Assembly: GCA_964607165.1 (NCBI GenBank)
Contig: CAZSIT010000005.1
Coordinates: 56,025 to 120,024, forward strand
DNA: 64,000 nt
Direction of reading: 5' to 3'
Origin: DSPP01 sp964607165
GTDB lineage: Bacteria > Zixibacteria > MSB-5A5 > DSPP01
In this document: positions 16,709-24,381 of the stretch, one piece after another
Layout: the number at the start of each line of letters is the position of its first letter
How positions within the stretch are numbered: the stretch's first letter is position 1
The notes under the pieces: model-generated
Databases searched by the model: none
Told to the model about the DNA's origin: nothing
What the model saw: only the letters and a program-made list of their open reading frames with translations
Made by a program: the position numbers and the translations under genes

Positions 16709-17734
16709 ATGCTGGTGGTAATGGAACGCGGCGCCACGCCGCAACAAATCGAAACGGTCTGTCGGGAAATTTCAAAGATGGGTTTAACCCCGCACGCCTT
16801 GCCCGGCGCCCAGCGGACGGTGGTCGGCATCACCGGAAATCTGGGAATGGTCAATTCTTCCCGGCTGGAGACTTTGTCCGGTGTTATCGAAATCATTCAC
16901 GTTACCCAGCCGTTCAAGCTGGTCAGCCGGGAGTTCAAAAAAGAGGATACGGTTGTCCTAATCAAAGGGGATGGAAACACGGTCGAAATTGGAGGGCCGA
17001 AAGTTTGCGTGATGGCCGGGCCGTGCGCGGTGGAGAGCCGGGAGCAGGCTTTGACCATTGCAGAAAAAGTCAAAAAAGCGGGGGCGACAATTTTCCGCGG
17101 CGGGGCTTTCAAACCGCGCACGTCGCCGTACAGTTTTCAAGGGCTTGGGGAGGAAGGGCTGAAAATTTTGGCGGAGGTGCGGGAGCGGACCGGGCTTTTT
17201 ATCGTTACCGAAGCGGTGGATACGGAGAGTTTAGGTTTGGTCGAAGCTTACACCGACATCATCCAGATTGGGGCGCGCAATATGCAGAACTTTTCGCTTT
17301 TAAAGCGGGCGGGCAAATCGCAAAAGCCGGTTTTGCTCAAACGCGGAATGTCGGCCACCTTGGAAGAGCTTTTGATGGCGGCGGAATATATCGTGGCCGA
17401 GGGAAATCCGAACGTCATTCTCTGCGAGCGGGGCGTGCGCACCTTTGCCGACCATACGCGCAACACGCTGGATTTGTCTGCCATTCCGTATGTCGAACGC
17501 ACCAGCCATCTGCCCATCCTTGCCGACCCTTCGCACGGGACGGGGCGGCGGGAAAAAGTTTTGCCGATGTCGCGCGCCGCTATTGCCGCCGGGGCGGACG
17601 GGCTTATAATCGAAGTGCACCACAAGCCGGAGGAGGCGCTTTCGGACGGGCCGGAGTCGATTTATCCGGAACAGTTTGAGGTTTTGATGAAAGAAATTGC
17701 GGGTATTGCGCGGGTGATTGGGCGTTCGGTATGA
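16709..17734 (+). CDS. aroF: DAHP synthase (type I-beta, second copy)
   Basis: 341 residues, same architecture as the copy at 13164: ferredoxin-like N-terminal domain, then MAGPCAVES, RGGAFKPRTSPYSFQGLG, IQIGARNMQNFSLLK, LLKRGMSATLEELLMAAEYI, LCERGVRTF, DPSHGTGRR. The barrels are strikingly alike; the N-terminal domains differ far more, which suggests different feedback ligands. It starts 1 nt after the tyrA stop, so it is a plausible Tyr-responsive copy, with the other near the mutase and trp genes. That assignment is inference. The 115 nt that follow hold an inverted-repeat element. Confidence 0.95.
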   Translation: MLVVMERGATPQQIETVCREISKMGLTPHALPGAQRTVVGITGNLGMVNSSRLETLSGVIEIIHVTQPFKLVSREFKKEDTVVLIKGDGNTVEIGGPKVCVMAGPCAVESREQALTIAEKVKKAGATIFRGGAFKPRTSPYSFQGLGEEGLKILAEVRERTGLFIVTEAVDTESLGLVEAYTDIIQIGARNMQNFSLLKRAGKSQKPVLLKRGMSATLEELLMAAEYIVAEGNPNVILCERGVRTFADHTRNTLDLSAIPYVERTSHLPILADPSHGTGRREKVLPMSRAAIAAGADGLIIEVHHKPEEALSDGPESIYPEQFEVLMKEIAGIARVIGRSV

Positions 17735-17774
17735 GAAAGATAGTCTTGACTGGAAAACGAAAATTGAGTTGTTG

Positions 17775-17828
17775 GTTGCGTCAGGAGTTACTCCTGACAC
17801 CTGTGCTTGGAGTAACTCCCGACACAAC
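17775..17828. repeat. Inverted-repeat element in the aroF2-aroA gap
   Basis: GTTGCGTCAGGAGTTACTCC (17775-17794) and, reading inwards from 17828, its near-complement (18 of 20 positions) form a large hairpin. The left part also holds the smaller palindrome GTCAGGAGT-T-ACTCCTGAC. A relative with GCGTCAGGA arms sits at 44709-44737. The aroF2 frame ends upstream and aroA begins downstream, so it is an intergenic insertion in an otherwise packed operon and could shape RNA processing between the two genes. Confidence 0.75.
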
Positions 17829-17849
17829 TTTTGTCATGAGGCGCTCGCT

Positions 17850-19223
17850 ATGAAAAAAGTGGTGCTGACCAAAAAAGGGGAGGTGAGCTCGGAGTTCAAG
17901 GTTATCCGGCCAGCCGGCGCGCTCAAAGGAGAAGTCAGCGTTCCCGGCGACAAATCGATTTCGCATCGAGCGGCGATTTTGGCTTCGGTAGCCTCCGGGA
18001 GTTCGGAATTTTCCAATTTTTCTCCGAGCTTAGATTGTCTTTCCACTTTGACCTGCCTGGAAGCTCTTGGAGTGCAGATTCAGAAAGAAGGAAATCGAAT
18101 TTCCGTTTTAGGAAAGGGTTTCGGCAGCTTTCAACCGCCTTCCGAGCCGTTTTTTTGCGGCAACTCCGGCACCACGATGAGGCTTTTATGCGGTCTTTTA
18201 GCCGGTTCAAACTTTGAAGTGGCTTTGGATGGGGATGCTTCTTTACGTTTGCGGCCAATGGATAGAGTTCTGGCGCCGCTTTCGCAAATGGGGCTGAAAA
18301 TTGTCAAGAACGGCCCGCCTCCATTCGCCATTTTTGGGGGGAAACTTTCCGGCATTGAATATGTAATGCCCGTGGCTTCGGCGCAGGTGAAATCGGCTCT
18401 GCTCTTGGCGGGGTTACAAGCGGAGGGAAAAACTACCGTAGTTGAAAAGATTCCCACGCGCGACCATACCGAGCGGATGCTTTCGGCGATGAAGGCACCC
18501 ATTGAGCTTGTGCTTCCAAATTATGACCTTTCCACCCTTGAAGGAAGATTAGCCAAAGAAGAGGGGATGGAAAAAAGAATTTCGGTGACGAAGGCCGGCT
18601 CGCTTACTCCTCTTAATTTTGAAATTCCGGGGGACATTTCCAGCGCCGCATTTTTGATTGCGGCGGCAGTTCTGGTTCCGAAGTCAAAAATTACCGTGCG
18701 GCAGGTGGGATTGAATCCGACCCGAACGGCTTTTTTGAACGTGCTGAAGCGGATGGGCGCGGAGACGAGCTGGAAAATCGAGGAAGAAAGATGCGGGGAA
18801 CCGGTCGGTTCGGTTATTGTGAAGTCAAGCAAATTGAAGGGAGTTAAAATTGCCGGAGGGGTGATTCCCAATTTGATTGACGAGCTGCCCCTTTTGGCCT
18901 GTCTGGCGGCCTGTGCCGAAGGGACGACAGTAATTCGGGATGCGAATGAGCTGCGCAGGAAAGAATCGGATCGAATTAGTGCGGTTTCCGCCAACCTGCG
19001 CAAAATGGGAGTGAAAGTGGGCGAACTGGAGGATGGCTGGGCGATTGAAGGGGGAGCGGAGCTTGCCGGCGCGGAGATTGAAACTTTTGGTGACCATCGG
19101 ATTGCTATGGCCTTTTCGGTTCTGGGCTTGGTTGCCGAGGGGGAAACTTTAATCCGCCAGCCGGACTGCGTGGAGGTTTCTTTTCCCGGCTTTTTTGAAA
19201 CGCTTGAAAGGTTAACTGAATGA
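17850..19223 (+). CDS. aroA: EPSP synthase (3-phosphoshikimate 1-carboxyvinyltransferase)
   Basis: 457 residues from ATG 17850; the open frame back to 17718 crosses the inverted repeat and is unlikely to be translated. Family marks are VPGDKSISHRAAILASVA, FFCGNSGTTMRLLCGLLAG, DASLRLRPMDR, PVASAQVKSALLLAGL, RDANELRRKESDR and FGDHRIAMAFSVLGL. It transfers enolpyruvate from PEP to shikimate 3-phosphate. The stop overlaps the aroE start (ATGA). The first about 25 residues before VIRPAGALKGEV are extra compared with many homologues. Confidence 0.96.
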   Translation: MKKVVLTKKGEVSSEFKVIRPAGALKGEVSVPGDKSISHRAAILASVASGSSEFSNFSPSLDCLSTLTCLEALGVQIQKEGNRISVLGKGFGSFQPPSEPFFCGNSGTTMRLLCGLLAGSNFEVALDGDASLRLRPMDRVLAPLSQMGLKIVKNGPPPFAIFGGKLSGIEYVMPVASAQVKSALLLAGLQAEGKTTVVEKIPTRDHTERMLSAMKAPIELVLPNYDLSTLEGRLAKEEGMEKRISVTKAGSLTPLNFEIPGDISSAAFLIAAAVLVPKSKITVRQVGLNPTRTAFLNVLKRMGAETSWKIEEERCGEPVGSVIVKSSKLKGVKIAGGVIPNLIDELPLLACLAACAEGTTVIRDANELRRKESDRISAVSANLRKMGVKVGELEDGWAIEGGAELAGAEIETFGDHRIAMAFSVLGLVAEGETLIRQPDCVEVSFPGFFETLERLTE

Positions 19224-20080
19224 AAAATAAATTGCGGCCGGGGCTGACTGGTATCGTCGGTTATCCTTTGGACCATTCCCTGTCTCCCTTTATTCACAAT
19301 TTCAGTTTTGCCGTTTTAAAGCTGCCGTATGTTTTCGTTAAAATCGAAGTTCCTGCGGCTAAATTGAAGCGCACCGCGCAGGCGTTAACCGATTTGGGTT
19401 TCGTAGGTGCCAACGTGACGATGCCGCACAAGGAAAGCGTAATCGGTTTGATTGATTCGCTTTCGCCGGAGGCGCAAGCCGTAGGCGCCGTTAACACGCT
19501 GGTTCTGAACAATGGGAAAATAAAAGGATACAATACCGATTCCGAAGGTTTTGCTCGTTCGCTTGAAAAATTTGCCGGCCGGAAGAAGTTCGAGTCGGCG
19601 GCGATTTTTGGAGCGGGGGGAGCGGCCGCGGCCGTGGCGTATGCCTTGTTTTGCCGTTTTGGCACGCGCCGCTTTCAATTCATCTGCCGCAACTGGCGCA
19701 AGGCGGAAAAAAGTTTGGCTAAAAAAAACATTTTTTCCGGCAAGGTCTGGGTCGATTTTGTGGATTGGGCAAACCCGGAGGCGGCGGTGGCTTCCTCCGA
19801 TATCGTCATCAACGCCACTCCGGTGGGAATGGATGGGAAAAGAAGTTTTCCGATTTCGCCCGCAGCTTTTAACCAGAATCAAGTGGCTTATGATTTGATT
19901 TATTCTGCAACCATGACTCCGTTTTTACGCGTTGCCAAGAAAGGCGGAGCGAAAACGCTGGGGGGGCTGGAGATGCTTTTGGAGCAGGCGGCCTTGTCTT
20001 TTAAACTCTGGACCGGTCGGGAAATGCCTTTGGCCAAAGTCCGAAAGGAGCTGAATCGTTCCGGCTTTGGGCAGAGGTGA
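19220..20080 (+). CDS. aroE: Shikimate dehydrogenase
   Basis: 286 residues. The substrate domain has GYPLDHSLSPFIHN, NVTMPHKESV (catalytic Lys) and GAVNTLVL...GYNTDSEGF (catalytic Asp); the NADP domain has AAIFGAGGAAAAVAYAL. The closing LGGLEMLLEQAALSFKLWTG is typical. It reduces 3-dehydroshikimate. It is followed by a 53-nt gap, one of the few in the operon. Confidence 0.96.
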   Translation: MKNKLRPGLTGIVGYPLDHSLSPFIHNFSFAVLKLPYVFVKIEVPAAKLKRTAQALTDLGFVGANVTMPHKESVIGLIDSLSPEAQAVGAVNTLVLNNGKIKGYNTDSEGFARSLEKFAGRKKFESAAIFGAGGAAAAVAYALFCRFGTRRFQFICRNWRKAEKSLAKKNIFSGKVWVDFVDWANPEAAVASSDIVINATPVGMDGKRSFPISPAAFNQNQVAYDLIYSATMTPFLRVAKKGGAKTLGGLEMLLEQAALSFKLWTGREMPLAKVRKELNRSGFGQR

Positions 20081-20133
20081 AAAGTTGTTTTCCTTGAGCG
20101 TTTATTTTTTGGGATTTCTGCCGGCGGGATTTT

Positions 20134-20685
20134 ATGCAACAGCTTGAAAGTAACAATATTTTTCTGTGCGGTTTTATGGGCGCCGGCAAATCGGCGGTGT
20201 GCAAAAAGCTGGCTATGAAACTGGGCTGGGCCTATGTGGACATCGACCGGGAAGTCGAGCGGCTGGAAAACAAAAAAATCTTCGACGTTTTCGCCTTGCG
20301 CGGGGAAGAGTATTTCCGGGCGCGGGAAGAGGAGATGATTGACTGGGTGACGCGCTCCGAACGGCGGGTGATTTCTTTGGGAGGTGGGGCCTTGCTTTCA
20401 GAAAAAAACCGGCAAAAGATTTCGGAAAGCGGAATTTTGGTATGGCTTTCTGCTTCTCCCGCAGTGCTTTTGGAACGGCTGGGGCGCAGCTACCAGCGCC
20501 CACTTCTAAAGCCGGAATGGTTGGATGAGAGCGGAAATCCTTCCGCAATATTTTTGGCGTTTTTGGCCGAGCGGGAGAAGGAATACAAAAAGGCCTGGCT
20601 TTCGATTTCGACCGGCGGGAAAACGGCCGAGCAGGCGGCGGAAGAGCTTTTTGCCAAGCTCAAACAGGTGCACTATGTCGCCTAA
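20134..20685 (+). CDS. aroK: Shikimate kinase
   Basis: 183 residues. The P-loop GFMGAGKS is at 13-20, then DIDREVERLENKKIFDVFA (substrate Asp and Arg region), ISLGGGALLS (Walker B-like GGG) and the lid LGRSYQRPLLKP. It phosphorylates shikimate. The tail overlaps aroB by 11 nt. Confidence 0.95.
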   Translation: MQQLESNNIFLCGFMGAGKSAVCKKLAMKLGWAYVDIDREVERLENKKIFDVFALRGEEYFRAREEEMIDWVTRSERRVISLGGGALLSEKNRQKISESGILVWLSASPAVLLERLGRSYQRPLLKPEWLDESGNPSAIFLAFLAEREKEYKKAWLSISTGGKTAEQAAEELFAKLKQVHYVA

Positions 20686-21790
20686 ACTTTTCATCCGCAC
20701 CGAGCGAGTTTCCTATCCCATTTACGTAGAAAAGGGAATACTGAACAAGCTTTTCTCTTTGATTGCTTCCATTGGAATCTTCGAAGCCGTAGTGGTGATT
20801 AGCGACCGGAACGTGGCCGGGCTGTATCTCGATTCGGTCGAAAAAGCGCTGCCCAGGCCGGCTTTTTTCATCGTCATCCAAGAAGGGGAAGCCTCCAAAT
20901 CGCTGGGGGAATATGAGCGGTTGATGGGAGAGCTTTTGCAGAAGAAGCTGGGACGGGATTTTCTTTTGATAGCTCTGGGGGGCGGGGTGGTCGGCGATTT
21001 GGCCGGTTACGTGGCGGCGACCTACAAGCGCGGGATTCCGTATCTTCAAATTCCTACCACGCTCTTGGCGCAAATTGATTCTTCGGTAGGCGGCAAGGTA
21101 GGCATCAATCATCCTCTGGGGAAGAATCTTATTGGCGCACTGTACCACCCCAAAGCGGTGGTGGCAGACCCGGAGTTTTTGGAGACTTTGCCTCGGCGCG
21201 AAATCGTTTCCGGCCTGGCGGAAGCGGCCAAATATGCCTTTTTGAAAAAAGGCGGTTTTCTTTCCGATTTGAAAAACCGCCTGCCGCAGTTTTTGGATGG
21301 AAATTTAGACGGCATCGAGGACATAATTGTTCACGGGTTGTCCATCAAGGCGGAACTGGTCGAGCAGGATGAAGAAGACCGGGGAGTGCGGCAATATCTC
21401 AACCTCGGCCACACCTTCGGGCACGCTCTCGAACAGGCGACCGGCTACGGTTTTTTGCGCCACGGCGAGGCGGTTATTCTGGGAATGGCGGCGGCTTTTC
21501 AAGCGGCCTCGCTTACCCGGCGGATTGCGGATAAAAATTTGGAAGAAGCGCTTTCCTTGTTGGAAATTCTGGCCGAAGAAGTGCCGGTGCCGGTGGTGGA
21601 TGCCGATATGGTTTTGAAAGGAATGGAAGTGGACAAAAAGAGAAAAAAAGACACTTTAGTATTCGTTTTGCCCACTTCGATTGGAGAAGTTGAGATAGTG
21701 GAAAATTTGGATGAGCGAATCATCCGCGAAAGTCTATCGTTTGCTTTAAACTGGGCGAAGGAATGTAAAACCAAAAAGGCGGTAAAATGA
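20675..21790 (+). CDS. aroB: 3-dehydroquinate synthase
   Basis: 371 residues from ATG 20675; a longer frame back to 20525 lies within aroK and lacks likeness. NAD-dependent, metal-requiring cyclase of DAHP. Marks: GEASKSLGEYERLM, LGGGVVGDLAGYVAATYKRG, QIPTTLLAQIDSSVGGKVG, the metal Glu in LAEAAKYAF, and HTFGHALEQATGY and RHGEAVILGM with the metal histidines. All known catalytic blocks are present. Confidence 0.96.
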   Translation: MSPKLFIRTERVSYPIYVEKGILNKLFSLIASIGIFEAVVVISDRNVAGLYLDSVEKALPRPAFFIVIQEGEASKSLGEYERLMGELLQKKLGRDFLLIALGGGVVGDLAGYVAATYKRGIPYLQIPTTLLAQIDSSVGGKVGINHPLGKNLIGALYHPKAVVADPEFLETLPRREIVSGLAEAAKYAFLKKGGFLSDLKNRLPQFLDGNLDGIEDIIVHGLSIKAELVEQDEEDRGVRQYLNLGHTFGHALEQATGYGFLRHGEAVILGMAAAFQAASLTRRIADKNLEEALSLLEILAEEVPVPVVDADMVLKGMEVDKKRKKDTLVFVLPTSIGEVEIVENLDERIIRESLSFALNWAKECKTKKAVK

Positions 21791-22221
21791 AAAAAATTTT
21801 AATCGTGCACGGCCCCAATTTGGGGCTTTTGGGGGAACGCGAGCCGGAAATTTACGGCAAAGCCACCCTGGCGGAGCTGAACTCCCTTTTGGAAGCGGAG
21901 GCCAAGCGGCTGAAGGTTCAGTTGAAAGTTTTCCAGTCCAACTGGGAAGGAGCGATTATCGATTTTTTGACCGCCGAGCGGAAGTGGGCCGATGCGGTCA
22001 TCATCAACCCCGGCGCACTGACCCATTATTCGCTGTCCCTGCGTGACTGCCTTTCGGCCATCAACTTGCCGGCCATCGAAGTGCATCTTTCCAACCTCGC
22101 CGCCCGAGAGGAGTTCCGCCGCCATTCCGTCACCGCCGCCGCCTGCCGGGGGCAGATTTCCGGTTTGGGCCTTAAAAGCTACATTGTGGCTTTGCAGGTG
22201 CTGGCGGGGATGAAGAAGTAG
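21787..22221 (+). CDS. aroQ: 3-dehydroquinate dehydratase, type II
   Basis: 144 residues, dodecamer-forming type II enzyme. HGPNLGLLGEREPEIYG carries the catalytic Tyr and Arg loop, INPGALTHYSLSLRDCL the Asn and His region, and EVHLSNLAAREEFRRHS the catalytic His. ATGA overlap with aroB. It is the last enzyme of the aromatic cluster; chorismate synthase (aroC), needed after EPSP synthase, is absent from the window. Confidence 0.96.
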   Translation: MKKILIVHGPNLGLLGEREPEIYGKATLAELNSLLEAEAKRLKVQLKVFQSNWEGAIIDFLTAERKWADAVIINPGALTHYSLSLRDCLSAINLPAIEVHLSNLAAREEFRRHSVTAAACRGQISGLGLKSYIVALQVLAGMKK

Positions 22222-22228
22222 GTTAAAG

Positions 22229-22423
22229 ATGGGCTGGTTATGGATCTTTATCGTTGCTATTTCATTTATTGCCATTGCATTAATATTTGAGAATTATTTT
22301 GATAAGAAAATTAAGAAAGGCAAATTTCAATTCAGCAGTGAAATGGTCGGCCTGATTTTGATATTAGAATGGGCATGTTTCCTTCTCGGGTTGTTCCTTG
22401 CAGATAGTATTAGGGGTCGGTGA
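22229..22423 (+). CDS. Small two-helix membrane protein, unknown
   Basis: 64 residues: helix 1 WLWIFIVAISFIAIALIF, a basic linker DKKIKKGK, helix 2 MVGLILILEWACFLLGLFL. It lies 7 nt after aroQ on the same strand, with a weak ribosome site. Family not recognised. Its real translation is plausible but unproven. Confidence 0.45.
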   Translation: MGWLWIFIVAISFIAIALIFENYFDKKIKKGKFQFSSEMVGLILILEWACFLLGLFLADSIRGR

Positions 22424-22443
22424 AGAATAAAGTTTCTAAATTG

Positions 22444-22515
22444 TTATAGTAGCGCCTGCTTCAAATCCGAAATCAAATCCTCCGCCTCTTCATTCCCGCA
22501 GGAAAGGCGAATCAT
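22444..22515 (-). pseudogene. Duplicated 3' tip of the Cys/Met PLP-enzyme gene
   Basis: On the minus strand the 23 codons read MIRLSCGNEEAEDLISDLKQ-ALL then stop. The intact gene at 23209-24381 ends MIRLSCGIEEAEDLIADLKQ-ALK; 20 of 23 residues agree and the DNA is nearly the same. The copy begins exactly after the stop of the lipoprotein gene, so the lipoprotein lies between two copies of this tip. It is the remains of a duplicated or replaced PLP-enzyme gene. Confidence 0.75.
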
Positions 22516-23082
22516 TCATTTTGGTTTCTGAACCGTTCCCGGGTTCTCCGCCTGCTGCCGTGCTCTTTGCATGATTTGTATTTCTTCGGGGGTAAAAATG
22601 GAATCCAGGGGGATGTTATTGGTCTGGACATAGATGGCGAGGCGCCGCAGGCGTTCCCGCTCGGCAGCGCTAAGACTGGTTGGGTCTTCAAACCCTTTTT
22701 GATATAGATTATGGAAAATCCCCAAACTATCGGATGGGTCTAAATTCTTTTTGGGAGTGTTTTTGAACGCTACGGCGAGCGCAGCCTGCGGATTCAGCGC
22801 GGCCAATTCTTCCGGCGTAAAGACCGACCGGGCTGGAACTTTATTGATTTGAAACCATTTAACCAAGGCTTGCATCCGCTGCCGTTCAACGGCGGTGGCC
22901 GACGCCGGATTGGCACGCATTTTATTCGTCAACTCCCGAAAAATCTTAATGCTGTCGCTGGCAGCCTGGCCCGGCTCTTTGTTGGCATTTTTTCCCTTGG
23001 ACGTGCAGCCGCCGATATAAAAAATGAATAGAGTTAGGAGTGAAAGTATCGCCAGAAGCTTCATTTTCCCTGGAATCTTCAT
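22516..23082 (-). CDS. Two-repeat lipoprotein
   Basis: 188 residues from the ATG at 23082, chosen because AAGGAAGG lies just upstream and it opens MKIPGKMKLLAILSLLTLFIF with lipobox YIGGC, a type II signal peptide. After the Cys come two repeats of about 56 residues: SDSIKIF...ATAVERQRMQALVKW...VFTPEELAAL and SDSLGIF...LSAAERERLRRLAIY...IFTPEEIQIM. Shared elements are SDS-IF, A-ER-R-L and FTPEE. The family is unknown. It is probably membrane-anchored in the periplasm. It is flanked by copies of the PLP-enzyme 3' end. Confidence 0.7.
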   Translation of the reverse strand: MKIPGKMKLLAILSLLTLFIFYIGGCTSKGKNANKEPGQAASDSIKIFRELTNKMRANPASATAVERQRMQALVKWFQINKVPARSVFTPEELAALNPQAALAVAFKNTPKKNLDPSDSLGIFHNLYQKGFEDPTSLSAAERERLRRLAIYVQTNNIPLDSIFTPEEIQIMQRARQQAENPGTVQKPK

Positions 23083-23124
23083 TGCCTTCCTTTCAATTTC
23101 GGAGACGTCGGCTTCCAAATTGTT

Positions 23125-23184
23125 TGGAGGAAGTTCTGCTCCCGACTCACCCTATATTGGCCGGGAGCGGAGCTCCCTTCTAAC
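23125..23184. repeat. Paired inverted repeat, GGAAGGGAGCT/GCTCCCGACC family
   Basis: TTGGAGGAAGTTCTGCTCCC (23124-23143) faces GGGAGCGGAGCTCCCTTCTA (23163-23182) in the opposite orientation across the gap between the PLP enzyme and the lipoprotein gene. Single copies of the same element, with the form TTGGAAGGGAGCTTTGCTCC, occur at 37508-37535, 37618-37643 and 41227-41251. Each is itself a small hairpin (GGGAGC / GCTCCC). Confidence 0.65.
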
Positions 23185-23208
23185 ACATCTCCTTTTGCGT
23201 TCCGTGAA

Positions 23209-24381
23209 TCACTTCAATGCCTGCTTCAAATCGGCAATCAAATCCTCCGCCTCTTCAATGCCGCAGGAAAGGCGAATCATTCCCTCGGAAACGTCGGCGG
23301 CTTGCAGTTCTTTTTTAGAAAACTGGATGTGGGAGGTCAAAACCGGGATGTGCACCACCGATTCCACCCCGCCCAGGCTGGTGGCGTGCATTACCAGCTT
23401 CAGCCGATTGACCACCCGCTTGACTTCCTGTAATCCTCGGTACAGTTCGAAAGCAACGACCCCGCCAAAGCCCTTCATCTGGCGTTTGGCCAATTGATGC
23501 TGGGGATGGGTGGGCAGGCCAAGATGGAAAACCCGTTTAACTTTTTTGTGAGTGGCCAGAAACTCGGCCACCTTTTGGGCATTTTCGTTTTGCTGTCTTA
23601 CCCGCACGTTTAAGGTTTTCATTCCCCGTATCAAAAGAAAAGCGGAAAGGGGATTGAGCGAGCCGCCCAGAAGCCGACGATAGTATTCGATTTTTTTCAT
23701 CATCTCCTTTGACCCGGCGGCAAAGCCGGCGGTAACGTCCGAATGCCCCCCCAAATACTTGGTGCCTGAATGCAGGATGACGTCAATACCGAAATCGGCC
23801 GGGTTCAAGTTGTAGGGAGAGGCAAAGGTGGCGTCCAGCGCCGTCGGCACGCGGCGCTTTTTGGCAATGGCAACCGCTTTTTCCAAATCGACAATGTAGT
23901 TATTTGGGTTGGTCGGGGATTCGAGATAGAGCAGGGCGGTCTTTTTGTTGATGAGTTTTTCAGCTTCCGCCACGTTTCGCGTAGAAATAAAGCGGGTTTT
24001 AATTCCGAGTTTGGGCAAAAGCTGGGTCATAAAGGCAAAGGTGCCGCCATACAACGTATTGGTGGCGACGATTTCCTCTCCGGTTTTTACGAGCGTTAGT
24101 ATGGTCGAGGTGATGGCCGCCATCCCGGAGGAGAAAACCAGCGCCTTTTCCACCTTTTCCAGAGCCGCCAGTTTTTTTTCGGCAATCTCCAAAGTCGGAT
24201 TGGTGTAGCGGGTGTAGATGTAGTAGCGCGGATCGCCGGAGAGATATTTTTCAAACTCGGCGGTCGTCTTCCATTGAAAATTGGTGGTCTGAACGATGGA
24301 CGGCGCGACCGCTCCGGCGACTAACTTTTCCTCCTCGCCGGAGTGAACGGCGACAGTCGAGGTCTTATTCCACTTCGGCAT
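23209..24381 (-). CDS. Cys/Met metabolism PLP enzyme (cystathionine gamma-synthase/lyase type)
   Basis: 390 residues, fold type I. YIYTRYTNPTLEIAEKKLAALE is the phosphate-binding N-terminal block; SSGMAAIT, ESPTNPN and DATFASPY follow; the Schiff-base lysine is in HSGTKYLGGHSD; the C-terminus has SLGGVESVVHIP and MIRLSCGIEEAEDLIADL. It could be a gamma-synthase, gamma-lyase or methionine gamma-lyase; the sequence alone does not decide. It overlaps the upstream membrane-protein gene by 17 nt. Its 3' tip is duplicated at 22444-22515. Confidence 0.92.
   Translation of the reverse strand: MPKWNKTSTVAVHSGEEEKLVAGAVAPSIVQTTNFQWKTTAEFEKYLSGDPRYYIYTRYTNPTLEIAEKKLAALEKVEKALVFSSGMAAITSTILTLVKTGEEIVATNTLYGGTFAFMTQLLPKLGIKTRFISTRNVAEAEKLINKKTALLYLESPTNPNNYIVDLEKAVAIAKKRRVPTALDATFASPYNLNPADFGIDVILHSGTKYLGGHSDVTAGFAAGSKEMMKKIEYYRRLLGGSLNPLSAFLLIRGMKTLNVRVRQQNENAQKVAEFLATHKKVKRVFHLGLPTHPQHQLAKRQMKGFGGVVAFELYRGLQEVKRVVNRLKLVMHATSLGGVESVVHIPVLTSHIQFSKKELQAADVSEGMIRLSCGIEEAEDLIADLKQALK

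Noticed and set aside
17005..17679. 224-codon frame within the second DAHP synthase
   Set aside because: It lies in the +1 frame of a clear DAHP synthase, with no likeness to any family.
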